From an uncultured Duncaniella sp. (lineage in GTDB: Bacteria > Bacteroidota > Bacteroidia > Bacteroidales > Muribaculaceae): 64,000 bases of DNA. Made by a program: the position numbers and the translations under genes. How positions within the stretch are numbered: position 1 is the first letter of the stretch; each line of letters opens with the position of its first letter. The notes under the pieces are model-generated. The model saw nothing but the letters and a program-made list of their open reading frames with translations, did not search any database and had not been told where the DNA came from. The stretch is taken from the NCBI GenBank assembly GCA_910587165.1, contig CAJUKP010000001.1, positions 124,001-188,000 of the forward strand. The letters run 5' to 3'. Below, piece by piece: positions 25,787-35,800 of the stretch.

Positions 25787-27466
25787 TTATAATAAGCGTA
25801 TTATGCTGTCAGTGGTTTTAGTTCCGAGTTTTTTATCAAAAATACGCATACTCAAAGCGTCGCGCCGCGAGACTATGGCGCCTTTCGAGCGGTTGAGCAG
25901 TATCGCCATCTGTGAGGGGGTGATTCCACACCTGATGAGCAGAGCTGTGCGGAGGTCGTTGGAGGTGAGCTTTCCGCCGGAGAGAAGCTTTAGATTGTTC
26001 TTGAACGACGGCGATGCAGCGACAACAGTCTCCTCCAGTTCCAGCCATAGAGAATCAGTGTCGCTGATGCCACGCTGCGATGAGATGAGTTCCTGCATCC
26101 GGAGATATGGGCCGGATGAGAGAATGTCGGGATGGATTGTGACGGGAGCTGTGGATTCGCTCTGTAGAGCAAGCAATTTTTCCCGGAATATCAGCCGGAG
26201 ATCTTCTACGGTGTCGCGTCGTTCAGACACAGGCCGGGTGGGAGTGTCATCGGGTTGCGGTTGATTCCTGAGATTGTTTATGGCGTTATGGAGCTGTATT
26301 ACCTTTGCCTGATAGCGTACCCGCTGATACAATATGAAGACTGTGAGGGCAAGGATTATAAGCAGCACAGCGACCAACACCCATTTCAGAATGTTTGCCG
26401 AGTGTTCCGCTTTCAGCTTATCCCTTTCGTGAAGGCTGTAGTTGTAGAAAGCCTGCTGGTTGATGGCGAGCTGATTACGGTTGTCGTCATAATACTCCTC
26501 AAGCATTGAGCGGTATTGGTTGATATATAAATCCAGACTGTCCGGAGAAATAAGATGTCTCATTTCGGGCGCAAGCAGGACTTGGAAGGCTATCTCCTTG
26601 TGGTCATAATCAACATTTGATAAGATATTTTGTGCATATATATAAGCGGTGTCTGTGATTCCAGCTTTAAGATAGATCTCAGCTGACTGGGCTAAGGCCC
26701 AGTCCATGGTGAGAGATGATACTCTATCAGTAATTCCTCTGATCAACAACAAGGCAGAATCAATCTGTCCCTTTTCGTATTTTACAGAGGCCAACGACAT
26801 CAGATTCTCGGCATAATCGGTTGAAATGGAGTCTGGACTTAATGCCATTGCCTGTCTGAATTGATATTCAGCTAAAGAATACTCCTTGGCCCTGAGATGG
26901 ATACTTCCTAACAGGTGAGTGTCATATAAAAGAAAATCTTTATTATTCAATTTTTTCTCAATCTCGATTGCTTCTTTTATATAAGGTATAGCTTTATCAT
27001 ACAGTCTGAGTGTTGCAAGCAGACGTCCTGTCTGGCTGAGTGTCCTCAGTCGCAGCTCCTGACTGTCTGTATCTTCCGGCAGCAATTCCAAGGCTTGTTG
27101 AAAGAAATCAAGGGCATCGGGATAGTCGTCGAGGTCATAATATACCCTTCCGGCATAGTATAGAGCCTCGGGATAGCGGCCATTGCGTCTGTGGCGCGAC
27201 TCATAATCTACCACACTGAGTATAAGGCTGTCGGATGAGTGGGTCATGTATGCCTTGTCGGCTGTCTTTACCCTGAGAAAGTCAAGAAAATGCCTGTCGG
27301 CCTCGCCGAGAGTAGCGGGGTCGATGGCGGTTATGGAGTCGAGGGCTTCCGCAGGGGAAGTGATGGCTAACTCTTCCAACTGCTGCATACGCGGACTGAT
27401 ACGGTCGGCACAGGCAGTGATCAGAGACAGGAGGATGAGAAGGGTGAGGGAACGGATGAGGGACAT
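25787..27466 (-). CDS. Membrane-spanning TPR regulator with C-terminal HTH (system A)
   Basis: 559 aa. A lipoprotein-type or signal-anchor N-terminus (LLSLITAC) is followed by about eight TPR-like helical repeats (for example ALYYAGRVYYDLDDYPDALDF), one transmembrane helix near 362-381 (WVLVAVLLIILALTVFILY), a coiled coil, and a C-terminal helical domain (KLTSNDLRTALLIRCGITPSQMAILL, then NRSKGAIVSRRDALS) reading as a helix-turn-helix. So periplasmic TPRs appear wired directly to a cytoplasmic DNA-binding domain. It sits upstream of, and in the same direction as, the operator at 25697-25761. Same architecture as 46642-48414. Confidence 0.8.
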   Translation of the reverse strand: MSLIRSLTLLILLSLITACADRISPRMQQLEELAITSPAEALDSITAIDPATLGEADRHFLDFLRVKTADKAYMTHSSDSLILSVVDYESRHRRNGRYPEALYYAGRVYYDLDDYPDALDFFQQALELLPEDTDSQELRLRTLSQTGRLLATLRLYDKAIPYIKEAIEIEKKLNNKDFLLYDTHLLGSIHLRAKEYSLAEYQFRQAMALSPDSISTDYAENLMSLASVKYEKGQIDSALLLIRGITDRVSSLTMDWALAQSAEIYLKAGITDTAYIYAQNILSNVDYDHKEIAFQVLLAPEMRHLISPDSLDLYINQYRSMLEEYYDDNRNQLAINQQAFYNYSLHERDKLKAEHSANILKWVLVAVLLIILALTVFILYQRVRYQAKVIQLHNAINNLRNQPQPDDTPTRPVSERRDTVEDLRLIFREKLLALQSESTAPVTIHPDILSSGPYLRMQELISSQRGISDTDSLWLELEETVVAASPSFKNNLKLLSGGKLTSNDLRTALLIRCGITPSQMAILLNRSKGAIVSRRDALSMRIFDKKLGTKTTDSIIRLL

Positions 27467-27498
27467 TTAAGAATGAAAATATGATTGTAGATAAGAAT

Positions 27499-27543
27499 AT
27501 GATATGCAGATTCTTATCTTGTGTATAAAAATCTGCATATCAT
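27499..27543. terminator. Hairpin after frr
   Basis: ATGATATGCAGATT (27499-27512) pairs perfectly with 27530-27543 around a 17-base AT-rich loop, between frr and the regulator gene. It probably ends the pyrH-frr transcript. Confidence 0.6.
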
Positions 27544-27587
27544 GTCTTTGTCTATGTGTCACCGGGACGGATTGCCCACCGGATGAC

Positions 27588-28145
27588 TTAAACGGTCAGG
27601 ATTTCCTTTTCCTTGGCAGCGAAGAGATCGTCGATCTTCTTGAGGTATTTGTCGTGGAGCTTCTGCACTGAAGTCTCGGCGTCTTTCTCGACATCCTCGC
27701 TCATACCCTGCTTGATGGCTTTCTTGAGCCCCTCGATGGCATCGCGGCGAGCGTTGCGTACTGACACTTTGGCATTCTCAGCCTCGGCTTTCGACTGTTT
27801 CACGAGAGCCTTGCGGCGCTCCTCGGTGAGGGGCGGGATGGAGAGGCGTATCACCTCGCCGTTGTTTTCGGGAGTGATGCCGAGCTCGGAGTTGATGATG
27901 GCTTTCTCAATCTCCTTGAACATAGCCTTCTCCCAGGGGGTGATGGCTATGGTGCGGGCGTCGGGCACGGAGATGTTTGCTACCTGCGAGACGGGCACAG
28001 TGGAGCCGTAGTAGCTCACCTTGACAGCGTCGAGGATCTTGGGGTTTGCCTTGCCGGCGCGGATGTGGGCAAGAGCTTCGTCGAGATAGGCCACGGCGAG
28101 TTCCATTTTCTCCTCGGCCGGGTTCAGATAGTCGGACGGTTCCAT
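27588..28145 (-). CDS. frr: Ribosome recycling factor
   Basis: Splits post-termination ribosomes with EF-G. I start at the ATG at 28145 (MEPSDYLN), giving 185 aa, the usual length; a longer frame to 28208 adds an Asn/Gln-rich, non-homologous 21 residues. The signatures ALAHIRAGKANPKILDAVKVSYYG, ITPWEKAMFKEIEKAI and RLSIPPLTEERRKALVK are clear. It follows pyrH by 52 bases, a gene pair common in bacteria. Confidence 0.97.
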   Translation of the reverse strand: MEPSDYLNPAEEKMELAVAYLDEALAHIRAGKANPKILDAVKVSYYGSTVPVSQVANISVPDARTIAITPWEKAMFKEIEKAIINSELGITPENNGEVIRLSIPPLTEERRKALVKQSKAEAENAKVSVRNARRDAIEGLKKAIKQGMSEDVEKDAETSVQKLHDKYLKKIDDLFAAKEKEILTV

Positions 28146-28197
28146 AGTTCGATTGTTTTTGTTTTTTTGGTTATGGGATTGATTTTGATTCTGATTG

Positions 28198-28908
28198 TCA
28201 GTAAACAAGGGTGCCTATGCCTTCCCCTTTTATCACCTTGAGCAGATTGCCGGGGGTGTCCATGTCGAAGACCACGATCGGCAGGTTGTTTTCCTTGCAG
28301 AGGGCGGTGGCGGTGATGTCCATCACTTTCAGTCCGCGCGCGAGCACCTCGTCGTAGGTGATCTTGTCAAATTTCCTGGCCTCGGGATCCTTCTCGGGGT
28401 CGGCGGTGTAGACACCGTCCACGCGTGTGCCCTTGAGCATCACGTCAGCCTCAACCTCGATGCCGCGGAGGGCGCTGCCGGTGTCGGTGGTGAAGAAGGG
28501 GTTGCCGGTGCCTCCGGCTATGATGGCCACTTCGCGGCGCTCGATGGTCTCGATGGCGCGGCGGTTGGAATACTGCTCGCCGATGGGGAACATATTGATG
28601 GCTGTGAGCACACGGGCGGGCTGGCCTATGGCCTCGAGGGCCGACGAGAGGGCCAGCGAGTTGATGACTGTGGCGAGCATACCCATCTGGTCACCCTTGA
28701 CGCGGTTGAAGCCCTTGGCTGCACCTGACAGGCCACGGAAAATGTTGCCGCCGCCGATGACGATGGCCACCTCTACGCCGAGATTGACTATCTCGGTGAT
28801 CTGACGGGCGTAGTCGGCCAGACGGTCGGTGTCTATGCCGTAGCCCTGCTTGCCCATGAGCGATTCGCCGCTGAGCTTGAGAAGCACTCTTCTGTATTGC
28901 GTGTTCAT
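28198..28908 (-). CDS. pyrH: UMP kinase
   Basis: Phosphorylates UMP to UDP. The start at 28908 (MNTQYRRVLLKLSGESLMG) gives the normal 236 aa; the extended frame to 28947 runs into the promoter region. ATP and UMP binding blocks VAIVIGGGNIFRG, FFTTDTGSALRGIEVEADVMLKGT and VDGVYTADPEKDP are present. A TATCTTTG -7 box lies on the minus strand at 28945-28952. Cotranscribed with frr. rpsB and tsf, often upstream, are not here. Confidence 0.97.
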   Translation of the reverse strand: MNTQYRRVLLKLSGESLMGKQGYGIDTDRLADYARQITEIVNLGVEVAIVIGGGNIFRGLSGAAKGFNRVKGDQMGMLATVINSLALSSALEAIGQPARVLTAINMFPIGEQYSNRRAIETIERREVAIIAGGTGNPFFTTDTGSALRGIEVEADVMLKGTRVDGVYTADPEKDPEARKFDKITYDEVLARGLKVMDITATALCKENNLPIVVFDMDTPGNLLKVIKGEGIGTLVY

Positions 28909-29140
28909 ACTTATATTGATGTTTGTTATGGTTCTGAATGCAGACAAAGATAGTCATAATCCTCCGAATATCCTCTCACGGATGTGTAAAAAACACCCGG
29001 AATTACAATTTTATTTCAATCTCTGCACAATTTGGTTACAGACTTTTTTAATCGGGGAAAATTTTTTATTTTTGCAATAAACAACGCGGGAGAGACGCTC
29101 TCCCGTCAGCTCAAAGAAAGGGATAATTACAGTGAGCATT

Positions 29141-29854
29141 ATGCAATCAACAGATGAGTCGCAGCGTATTCTGCTTGTCGACTCCGACAACGGTATCACA
29201 TCCATGCTTAATGAGAATCTACGGATCGAGGGCTATGCGGTAGAAGTAAAGTCCACGGCCGAAGAGGCTCTCGTGTTGCCTCTGGATACCTTCAGTCTCA
29301 TCATATCAGAGATAGAGCTTCCGGGCGAGATAGACGGCCTGGAGCTGCTGGAGCGTGTCAAGGAAGACCGCATGACAGCCCATGTGCCCGTGATATTCTG
29401 TACGGTGCGTGATGGAGAGAACGATATCATAGCCGGACTCAACGCCGGAGCCGACGACTATATCACCCGCCCCTTCTCGCTGCGCGAGATGCTGGCCAGG
29501 GTGCGCTCTGTGCTCCGCCGCCACCGCAACATGGCTCCTGTGGCCAGCCGGAGGCTCATCGAATTCCGCTCGCTCACTCTCAATGTAGACACCCACGGAC
29601 TCCTTGTCGAGGGTGAGAACGTCTCGCTCAGCCCCACTGAATATGCCATCCTCGTCCTGCTCCTGCGCTCGCGCAACCGCCTCTTCTCGCGCGAGGAGAT
29701 ATTCTCGGCTGCATGGGAGGGGGAACAGCTCACAAATCCCCGTCTGGTCGATGTCAACATATCCCGTCTGCGCAAGAAACTCGGGGTCTACGCCCGCAAT
29801 GTGGTGAACCGCTCGGGACGCGGCTACGGGTTCTTCGACGATAACAATATCTGA
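29141..29854 (+). CDS. Orphan OmpR-type response regulator with degenerate phosphosite
   Basis: 237 aa counted from the ATG at 29141 (a GTG lies at 29132). Receiver domain 8-118, winged-helix DNA-binding domain 135-237 (SPTEYAILVLLLRSRNRLFSREEI, DVNISRLRKKLG, GRGYGF). The phosphoacceptor position has Glu57 (IISEIELPG) instead of Asp, the acidic pocket reads D14-S15-D16 instead of D-D, and the conserved Lys is Arg110 (DYITRPF); Thr88 is kept. It therefore probably works without phosphorylation. No histidine kinase is adjacent. A TATTTTTG -7 box lies about 60 bases upstream of the ATG. RnhB follows by 10 bases. Confidence 0.9.
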   Translation: MQSTDESQRILLVDSDNGITSMLNENLRIEGYAVEVKSTAEEALVLPLDTFSLIISEIELPGEIDGLELLERVKEDRMTAHVPVIFCTVRDGENDIIAGLNAGADDYITRPFSLREMLARVRSVLRRHRNMAPVASRRLIEFRSLTLNVDTHGLLVEGENVSLSPTEYAILVLLLRSRNRLFSREEIFSAAWEGEQLTNPRLVDVNISRLRKKLGVYARNVVNRSGRGYGFFDDNNI

Positions 29855-29864
29855 CTCTTGGAAG

Positions 29865-30440
29865 ATGCTTCTTCCCACTTCAACCACACCTTTTGTGCTC
29901 GAGGCCGGATGCGATGAGGCCGGACGCGGATGTCTGGCCGGTCCGGTGTGTGCCGCGGCAGTGATTCTGCCTGACGGCTGGACCCATCCGCTGCTCAACG
30001 ATTCAAAGAAACTCACCGAACGGCAACGCGATCTTCTGCGCCCCGTCATCGAGGCCGAGGCTGTGGCCTGGGCCGTCGGATGGTGTTCCAACGAGGAGAT
30101 CGACAGTATCAACATCCTCAATGCCTCTATTCTGGCCATGCACAGGGCACTGGATGGTCTGGACGTGACGCCCGGACAGATTGTGGTGGATGGCAACCGC
30201 TTCAAGCCCTACCGCGACATTCTGGCTCAGACCATCGTGAAGGGTGACGGTAAATTCGGCAATATCGCCGCCGCCTCCATTCTGGCCAAGACTCACCGCG
30301 ACGAGCTGATGAAACGTCTTGCAGCCGATTATCCGCTGTATAACTGGGAGGTCAACAAAGGGTATCCTACCCGCGACCACCGTGAGGCGATAGCTCTCCA
30401 CGGCCTCACGCCTCTTCACCGCGTCACATTCCGTCATTAA
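29865..30440 (+). CDS. rnhB: Ribonuclease HII
   Basis: Removes misincorporated ribonucleotides and RNA primers. The catalytic pair is in EAGCDEAGRGCLAGPV (DEAGRG, residues about 17-22), with the third acid in VVDGNRF and the fourth in ILAKTHRDELM. 191 aa is normal. It lies 10 bases after the response regulator gene and shares its transcript. A hairpin terminator follows. Confidence 0.97.
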   Translation: MLLPTSTTPFVLEAGCDEAGRGCLAGPVCAAAVILPDGWTHPLLNDSKKLTERQRDLLRPVIEAEAVAWAVGWCSNEEIDSINILNASILAMHRALDGLDVTPGQIVVDGNRFKPYRDILAQTIVKGDGKFGNIAAASILAKTHRDELMKRLAADYPLYNWEVNKGYPTRDHREAIALHGLTPLHRVTFRH

Positions 30441-30477
30441 ACGAATCAGGGGCAGCTTCCGGCTGCCCCTGGTTCGT
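30441..30477. terminator. Terminator between convergent rnhB and cysK
   Basis: A 16-bp stem (30441-30456 with 30462-30477, one G-T pair) with a 5-base loop lies between the two convergent stops. Confidence 0.75.
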
Positions 30478-30479
30478 TG

Positions 30480-31406
30480 TCAATACAGTTCGGTGGAAAG
30501 ATACCGTTCGCCGGTGTCGGGAAGCAGAACCACGATGTTCTTGCCGGCTGATTCCGCCCTCCGGGCCAGTGTTGTCGCGGCATGGAGGGCCGCACCGGAG
30601 GAAATCCCTGCAAGAATACCCTCTGTGGTGGCGAGAAGCCGCGCGGCGGCGTATGCCTCGTCAGTGGTCACTGTGATTATCTCGTCCACCACTTCGGAAG
30701 CGTATGTTCCCGGAACGAATCCCGCTCCTATTCCCTGAATCTTGTGCGGGCCGGCCTGACCACCGCTCAGAACAGGCGAATCGGCCGGTTCGGCCGCAAC
30801 GATCCTCACGTGGGGATTCTTCTCCTTGAGATATCTGCCTATGCCGCTGACGGTGCCTCCGGTGCCCACCCCGGCCACGAAACAGTCCACTTTCCCATCA
30901 AGCGCTTCCCATATCTCGGGGGCGGTTGTGGCATAGTGGGCCGCCGGATTGGCGGGGTTTTCAAACTGGCCGGGTATGATAGCTCCGGGGGTGGCATCCC
31001 TGAGCCTCTCGGCTTCGGCTATGGCCCCCTTCATCCCCTCCTTTCCCGGAGTGAGCACGATGGTGGCGCCCAGCGCGGCCAGGAGTTTGCGGCGTTCCAT
31101 GCTCATGGTCTCCGGCATGGTGAGAATCACCTTGTAGCCCCGGGTGGTGCCGACGAGGGCCAGGCCAACGCCGGTGTTGCCGCTCGTGGGCTCTATGATG
31201 GTGCCTCCGGGTCTGAGCAGTCCGGCCTCCTCGGCCTTGTTGATCATGTTGAGGGCCACGCGGTCCTTCACGGAGCCTCCGGGATTGAACGATTCCACTT
31301 TGGCGAATATGTTGCCCCCGGTGCCACAGGCTGCGTCATAACGGCCCAGAAGCACGAGCGGTGTGCGCCCTATGGTATCGGTGATTGAGTTGAGATAGTG
31401 TGCCAT
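30480..31406 (-). CDS. cysK: Cysteine synthase A
   Basis: PLP enzyme making cysteine from O-acetylserine and sulfide. The PLP lysine is in NPGGSVKDRVAL (near 43-54), the substrate loop is EPTSGNTGVGLA, and the phosphate-binding GVGTGGTVSGIGRYL is present. 308 aa matches the family. It lies 6 bases downstream of metY, so sulfide-assimilating enzymes for cysteine and homocysteine are made together from the metY promoter. Confidence 0.96.
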   Translation of the reverse strand: MAHYLNSITDTIGRTPLVLLGRYDAACGTGGNIFAKVESFNPGGSVKDRVALNMINKAEEAGLLRPGGTIIEPTSGNTGVGLALVGTTRGYKVILTMPETMSMERRKLLAALGATIVLTPGKEGMKGAIAEAERLRDATPGAIIPGQFENPANPAAHYATTAPEIWEALDGKVDCFVAGVGTGGTVSGIGRYLKEKNPHVRIVAAEPADSPVLSGGQAGPHKIQGIGAGFVPGTYASEVVDEIITVTTDEAYAAARLLATTEGILAGISSGAALHAATTLARRAESAGKNIVVLLPDTGERYLSTELY

Positions 31407-31412
31407 GTTGTT

Positions 31413-32711
31413 TCAGAGTGTTGAGTTGAGAGCCTGGTCGAGATCGGCAATCAGGTCGTCGATATGTTCGGTGCCTATGCTGAGGCGTATGGTCGAGGGG
31501 GTGATGTGCTGTTCCACGAGCTCTTCGGGAGTGAGCTGCGAGTGTGTGGTGGTGGCCGGATGGATCACGAGACTCTTCACATCCGCCACATTGGCCAGGA
31601 GTGAGAATATCCTCAGGGAGTCGATGAACTTCCAGGCCGCATCCTGTCCGCCTTTTATCTCGAATGTGAAGATGCTTCCGGCGCCGCCGGGGAAATATTT
31701 GTTGTAGAGCTCATGGTCAGGATGCTCGGGCAGCGCCGGATGGTTCACCTTGGCCACAGCGGGATGACCTGACAGGAAGTCGACAACTTTGAGGGCGTTC
31801 TCCACATGGCGCTCCACGCGCAGCGACAGGGTCTCCACTCCCTGGAGTATTATGAATGCGTTGAAGGGGGAGATGGCGCCTCCGGTGTCTCTGAGAAGCA
31901 CCGCACGGATACGTGTGGCAAACGGTGCATCCTTGGCCGCGTCGGCGAACACTGTGCCGTGATAGCTCGGATCGGGTTGTGCGAGGGTGGGAAATTTCTC
32001 AGCATTGGCCTTCCAGTCGAAGGTTCCGGCATCGACTATGATTCCGCCCAGGCTTGTGCCATGGCCTCCGAGAAACTTGGTGGCTGAATGTATCACCACA
32101 TCCGCGCCATGCTCGATGGGACGGATCAGATAGGGTGTGCCGAAGGTGTTGTCCACCAGCAGCGGGATGTTGTTGCGGTGGGCTATCGCGGCTATAGCGT
32201 CAAGATCGGTCACGTCGGAGTTGGGGTTGCCGAACGTCTCCACGAACAAGGCTTTTGTATTCGGGCGTATCGCCTTCTCCACGGCTTCGAGGTCGCGCGG
32301 ATTGACGAATGTCGCCTTCACACCTCTGGGCTCGAGGGTGTGGGCTATGAGATTGTATGAGCCGCCGTATATGTTGTCGGCCGCCACTATATGGTCTCCG
32401 TTCTGAAGCAGATTCTCCAGTGCATAGCTCACGGCTGCGGCGCCGCTGGCTACGGCGAGCGCCGCGACACCTCCTTCGAGTGCGGCCACGCGCTCCTCGA
32501 GCACTCCCTGGGTGGGATTGGTGAGACGTCCGTATATATTGCCGGCGTCCTTGAGGCTGAAACGGTCGGCGGCGTGTTGGCTGTCGCGGAACACGTAGGA
32601 TGTTGTCTGATATATGGGCACTGCTCTCGCATCGGTGGCGGGATCGGGGTTTTCCTGACCCACATGAAGCTGGAGGGTCTCGAAATGAAGTCGGTTCTTG
32701 TTTTCTGACAT
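31413..32711 (-). CDS. metY: O-acetylhomoserine aminocarboxypropyltransferase/sulfhydrylase
   Basis: PLP enzyme making homocysteine from O-acetylhomoserine and sulfide. I start at the ATG at 32711 (MSENKNRLHFETLQLHVGQE, 432 aa); the frame runs upstream to 32774, through a full promoter, so that start is false. Signatures: AVPIYQTTSYVFRDSQHAADRF, GNPNSDVTDLDAIA, and the PLP Lys in VVIHSATKFLGGHGTSLGG. Upstream of cysK and, by strand, downstream of nothing else. No SAM riboswitch is visible in the short leader. Confidence 0.95.
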   Translation of the reverse strand: MSENKNRLHFETLQLHVGQENPDPATDARAVPIYQTTSYVFRDSQHAADRFSLKDAGNIYGRLTNPTQGVLEERVAALEGGVAALAVASGAAAVSYALENLLQNGDHIVAADNIYGGSYNLIAHTLEPRGVKATFVNPRDLEAVEKAIRPNTKALFVETFGNPNSDVTDLDAIAAIAHRNNIPLLVDNTFGTPYLIRPIEHGADVVIHSATKFLGGHGTSLGGIIVDAGTFDWKANAEKFPTLAQPDPSYHGTVFADAAKDAPFATRIRAVLLRDTGGAISPFNAFIILQGVETLSLRVERHVENALKVVDFLSGHPAVAKVNHPALPEHPDHELYNKYFPGGAGSIFTFEIKGGQDAAWKFIDSLRIFSLLANVADVKSLVIHPATTTHSQLTPEELVEQHITPSTIRLSIGTEHIDDLIADLDQALNSTL

Positions 32712-32743
32712 GGGATGTGTGTTTACGTTTTTTTGTTCTGCTG

Positions 32744-32775
32744 CAAAGTTACGATTGTTGAAAATATTTTCCAAA
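32744..32775 (-). promoter_or_regulatory. metY-cysK promoter
   Basis: Minus strand TTTG (32772-32775), 20 bases, TAACTTTG (32744-32751), about 33 bases before the metY ATG. Confidence 0.8.
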
Positions 32776-32834
32776 TGAATGTAAAAACATAGAACTTTTT
32801 CACAGAACGGTGATGAGAAGTGTCAGATCGGCAC

Positions 32835-35800
32835 TTACCTCCCGAGTATCTTCCGGATTTTCTCCGGTGTGGTGGAGCGTGCCCGTGCGTAGACGGCCAT
32901 CTGGTCGCCGGCAATCTCTCCCACGGTGAAATAACGTGCTTCCGGCGACGGGATATAGAGACCGCTGACACTCGCCGACGGATGCATGGCTCCATTCTCG
33001 GTGAGAGTGATCCCTATGCCTCCCATGTCGAGTATGGTGTCGAGAGTGTGGTTGAGTGTCTGGTCAGGGAGTATCGGATAGCCTACGGCGGGTCTGATGC
33101 CGTTGCCGCCGGCAGCATGGCGGTGCATCCATTCCGATGCCGCTTCGGCCAGACGGTGGGCCACTGTCTGCTCAAGCAGCGCGCGGTACGGGTCGGATGA
33201 TTCCGGTCTCTCCTCCACGCTCACAGCGAAGGCCCCTATCACCTCTCCATCCGTGTCGACGAAATCAGCAGCCGACGGACAGGTGCCATCATCCGAAGGT
33301 GTCTGTTTCCGCAAGGTCGGGAAAAGGATATCTCCGTCGATGATTATATTCTCGTTCTCCGCGCGGGCATTTACAAACCGTGTCACACCCCTCACTTTCC
33401 AAGGTTCGTTGAGCAGGCGGCGCGCATCGGTTATGAGACGCAGTGCCTCGGCAGCCTTGCCGTGGCCTCCGGCCTCCTCGTTCTCTGCTATCCATGCAGC
33501 CGCACACGACGGGCATTCATGTACCTGTGAGGCTGTGGCGAGCGATGCGGGGAGTTTCCATGCCGTCAGGAAGGCTCTCCAGTTTATCAGCGGGATGAGC
33601 TCGTCTGCCGGAATTTCTGTCACGGTCCTTTCCTGCGGTGAGAATATGCCCCGCCCTGTCCCGGCGGCATTGCGGGCGGATCTCTTTCTTGCCTCACCGA
33701 GAGGCAGCAGTGATGTCTGCTCCAATCTCTTCTCCTCTTGCAACCGTAGTTGACGGGCCTCCTCCTTCAGCGAGGCTATGTAGGCTTCCCGTGTGACCGG
33801 ATCAAGCAGTCTCGCAGCGAGAATGGGGTTCTGGGCTGCATCCGGCACATGGACAACGGCTCCCGGATAGCGTGGGTCTATTTTCAGCGCGGTATGTAGC
33901 CGCGATGTTGTGGCTCCCCCCACCATGATGGGTATCTCCAATCCGGCGCGGGCCATCTCTACAGCCACATGGGCCATCTCCTCGAGCGAGGGGGTGATCA
34001 GTCCCGACAGACATACGATGTCAGGTCTCTCACGCAAAGCGGTAGCGACAATGGTCTCGGCCGGAACCATCACTCCGAGGTCAATCACCTCATATCCGTT
34101 GCACGAGAGCACTATCGACACGATATTCTTGCCTATGTCATGCACATCACCTTTCACTGTGGCAAACAGTATCTTGCCCGCCTTGGCCCGCTCACCTTCC
34201 ACAGCCCGCCGGCTGTCGATGTGGGGCTGCAGCAGGGCCACGGCCGCTTTCATGGTACGGGCGGTCTTCACCACCTGGGGGAGAAACATCTTCCCTTCGC
34301 CGAAGAGAGCGCCGACATGGTTCATACCGTCCATCAGCGGACCGTCTATCACCTTCACCGGGTCGATTCCTGTGTCAAGGAGTTCATTGATATCCTCTTC
34401 GAGCCGGGTGGTGATTCCGTGAACGAGCGCATACCCCAATCTTTTATCCACAGGCAGCGAACGCCATTCCTCGTTTCTTTTTGCCGGAGCTTCGCCACCG
34501 CCGTTTGTCCCGCGGGTCTCTTCAAGCATCCGGCGGGCATGGTCGGCGAGCAGTGAGGGAGCCTCTGCAGAGCGGGCCAGCACCACATCCTCGAGCAGAT
34601 TCCGCAGTCCGGGTTCGATATCCTCGTATGTGATCTTTGTCGAGGGGTTGATTATGGCCATATCCATCCCCTCGGCTATCGCATGGTAGAGGAATACGGC
34701 GTGCATGGCCTCGCGCAGAGGTGTGTTGCCGCGGAATGAGAATGAAAGATTGCTCAGTCCGCCGCTCACCTTGGCTCCCGGGAGATTGCGCTTTATCCAG
34801 CCGGTGGCGCGGATGAAGTCGAGGCCATAGCGGTCATGCTCCTCCAGGCCGGTTGCTATGGCAAGCACATTCGGGTCAAATATAATATCCTCGGGTGGGA
34901 ATCCTGCTTTCTCGGTGAGGAGTCTGTATGCGCGTGAACACACCTCGATCTTACGTTCATAGATATCGGCCTGTCCTTTCTCATCGAAAGCCATCACCAC
35001 CACTGCCGCACCGTAGCTGCGTATGATTCCTGCACGGCGAAGAAACTCCTCCTCACCTTCCTTCAGGGATATCGAGTTGACTATCCCTTTCCCCTGCACA
35101 CATTTCAGAGCACTCTCGATCACGTCCCAGTTTGAAGAGTCTATCATCACGGGGACACGTGCTATATCCGGCTCGGAGGCCATCAGATTGAGAAAACGGG
35201 TCATCTCGCTGCGAGCATCGAGAAGTCCGTCATCCATATTTATGTCGAGTATCTGTGCCCCGTCCTCAACCTGACGCCGGGCTATCTCCAGAGCTTCGTC
35301 GAGCGATCCCTCCTTGATGAGACGGAGGAACTTCCGTGAGCCTGCCACATTGCACCTCTCCCCTATGCTGACGAATCTGTTTTCGGGACACACCTCGAGC
35401 ATATCGAGTCCTGACAGACGCATGGCCGGGCGGAAGGCCGGCACTGTTCTTCCCTTCTTGCCGTCGGCCATCCTTCTGAGAGCGGCGATGTGTTCGGGTG
35501 TGGTGCCGCAACATCCGCCTACGATATCCACCAGCCCCTCGTCGGCCAGTTCGCCCATCAGTCCGGCCATACTTTCGGGAGTCTCGTTGTAGCGTCCCGA
35601 GGCATCCGGAAGTCCGGCGTTGGGGTGACACGACACCTTGCAGGGGCATATCCCGGCCAGTTCTCTCAGCCACGGTCTTATCTCCCGTGGACCGAAGGAG
35701 CAATTGAGTCCTATGGAAAAAAGCTTGACATGGCTCACGGATGCGATGAAAGCCTCGAGGGTCTGTCCGGAGAATGTCCGTCCGTCCTTGCCGGCTATGG

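Noticed and set aside
30582..31388. 268-aa ORF antisense to cysK
   Set aside because: Shadow frame of a well-supported gene with no recognisable domains or promoter.
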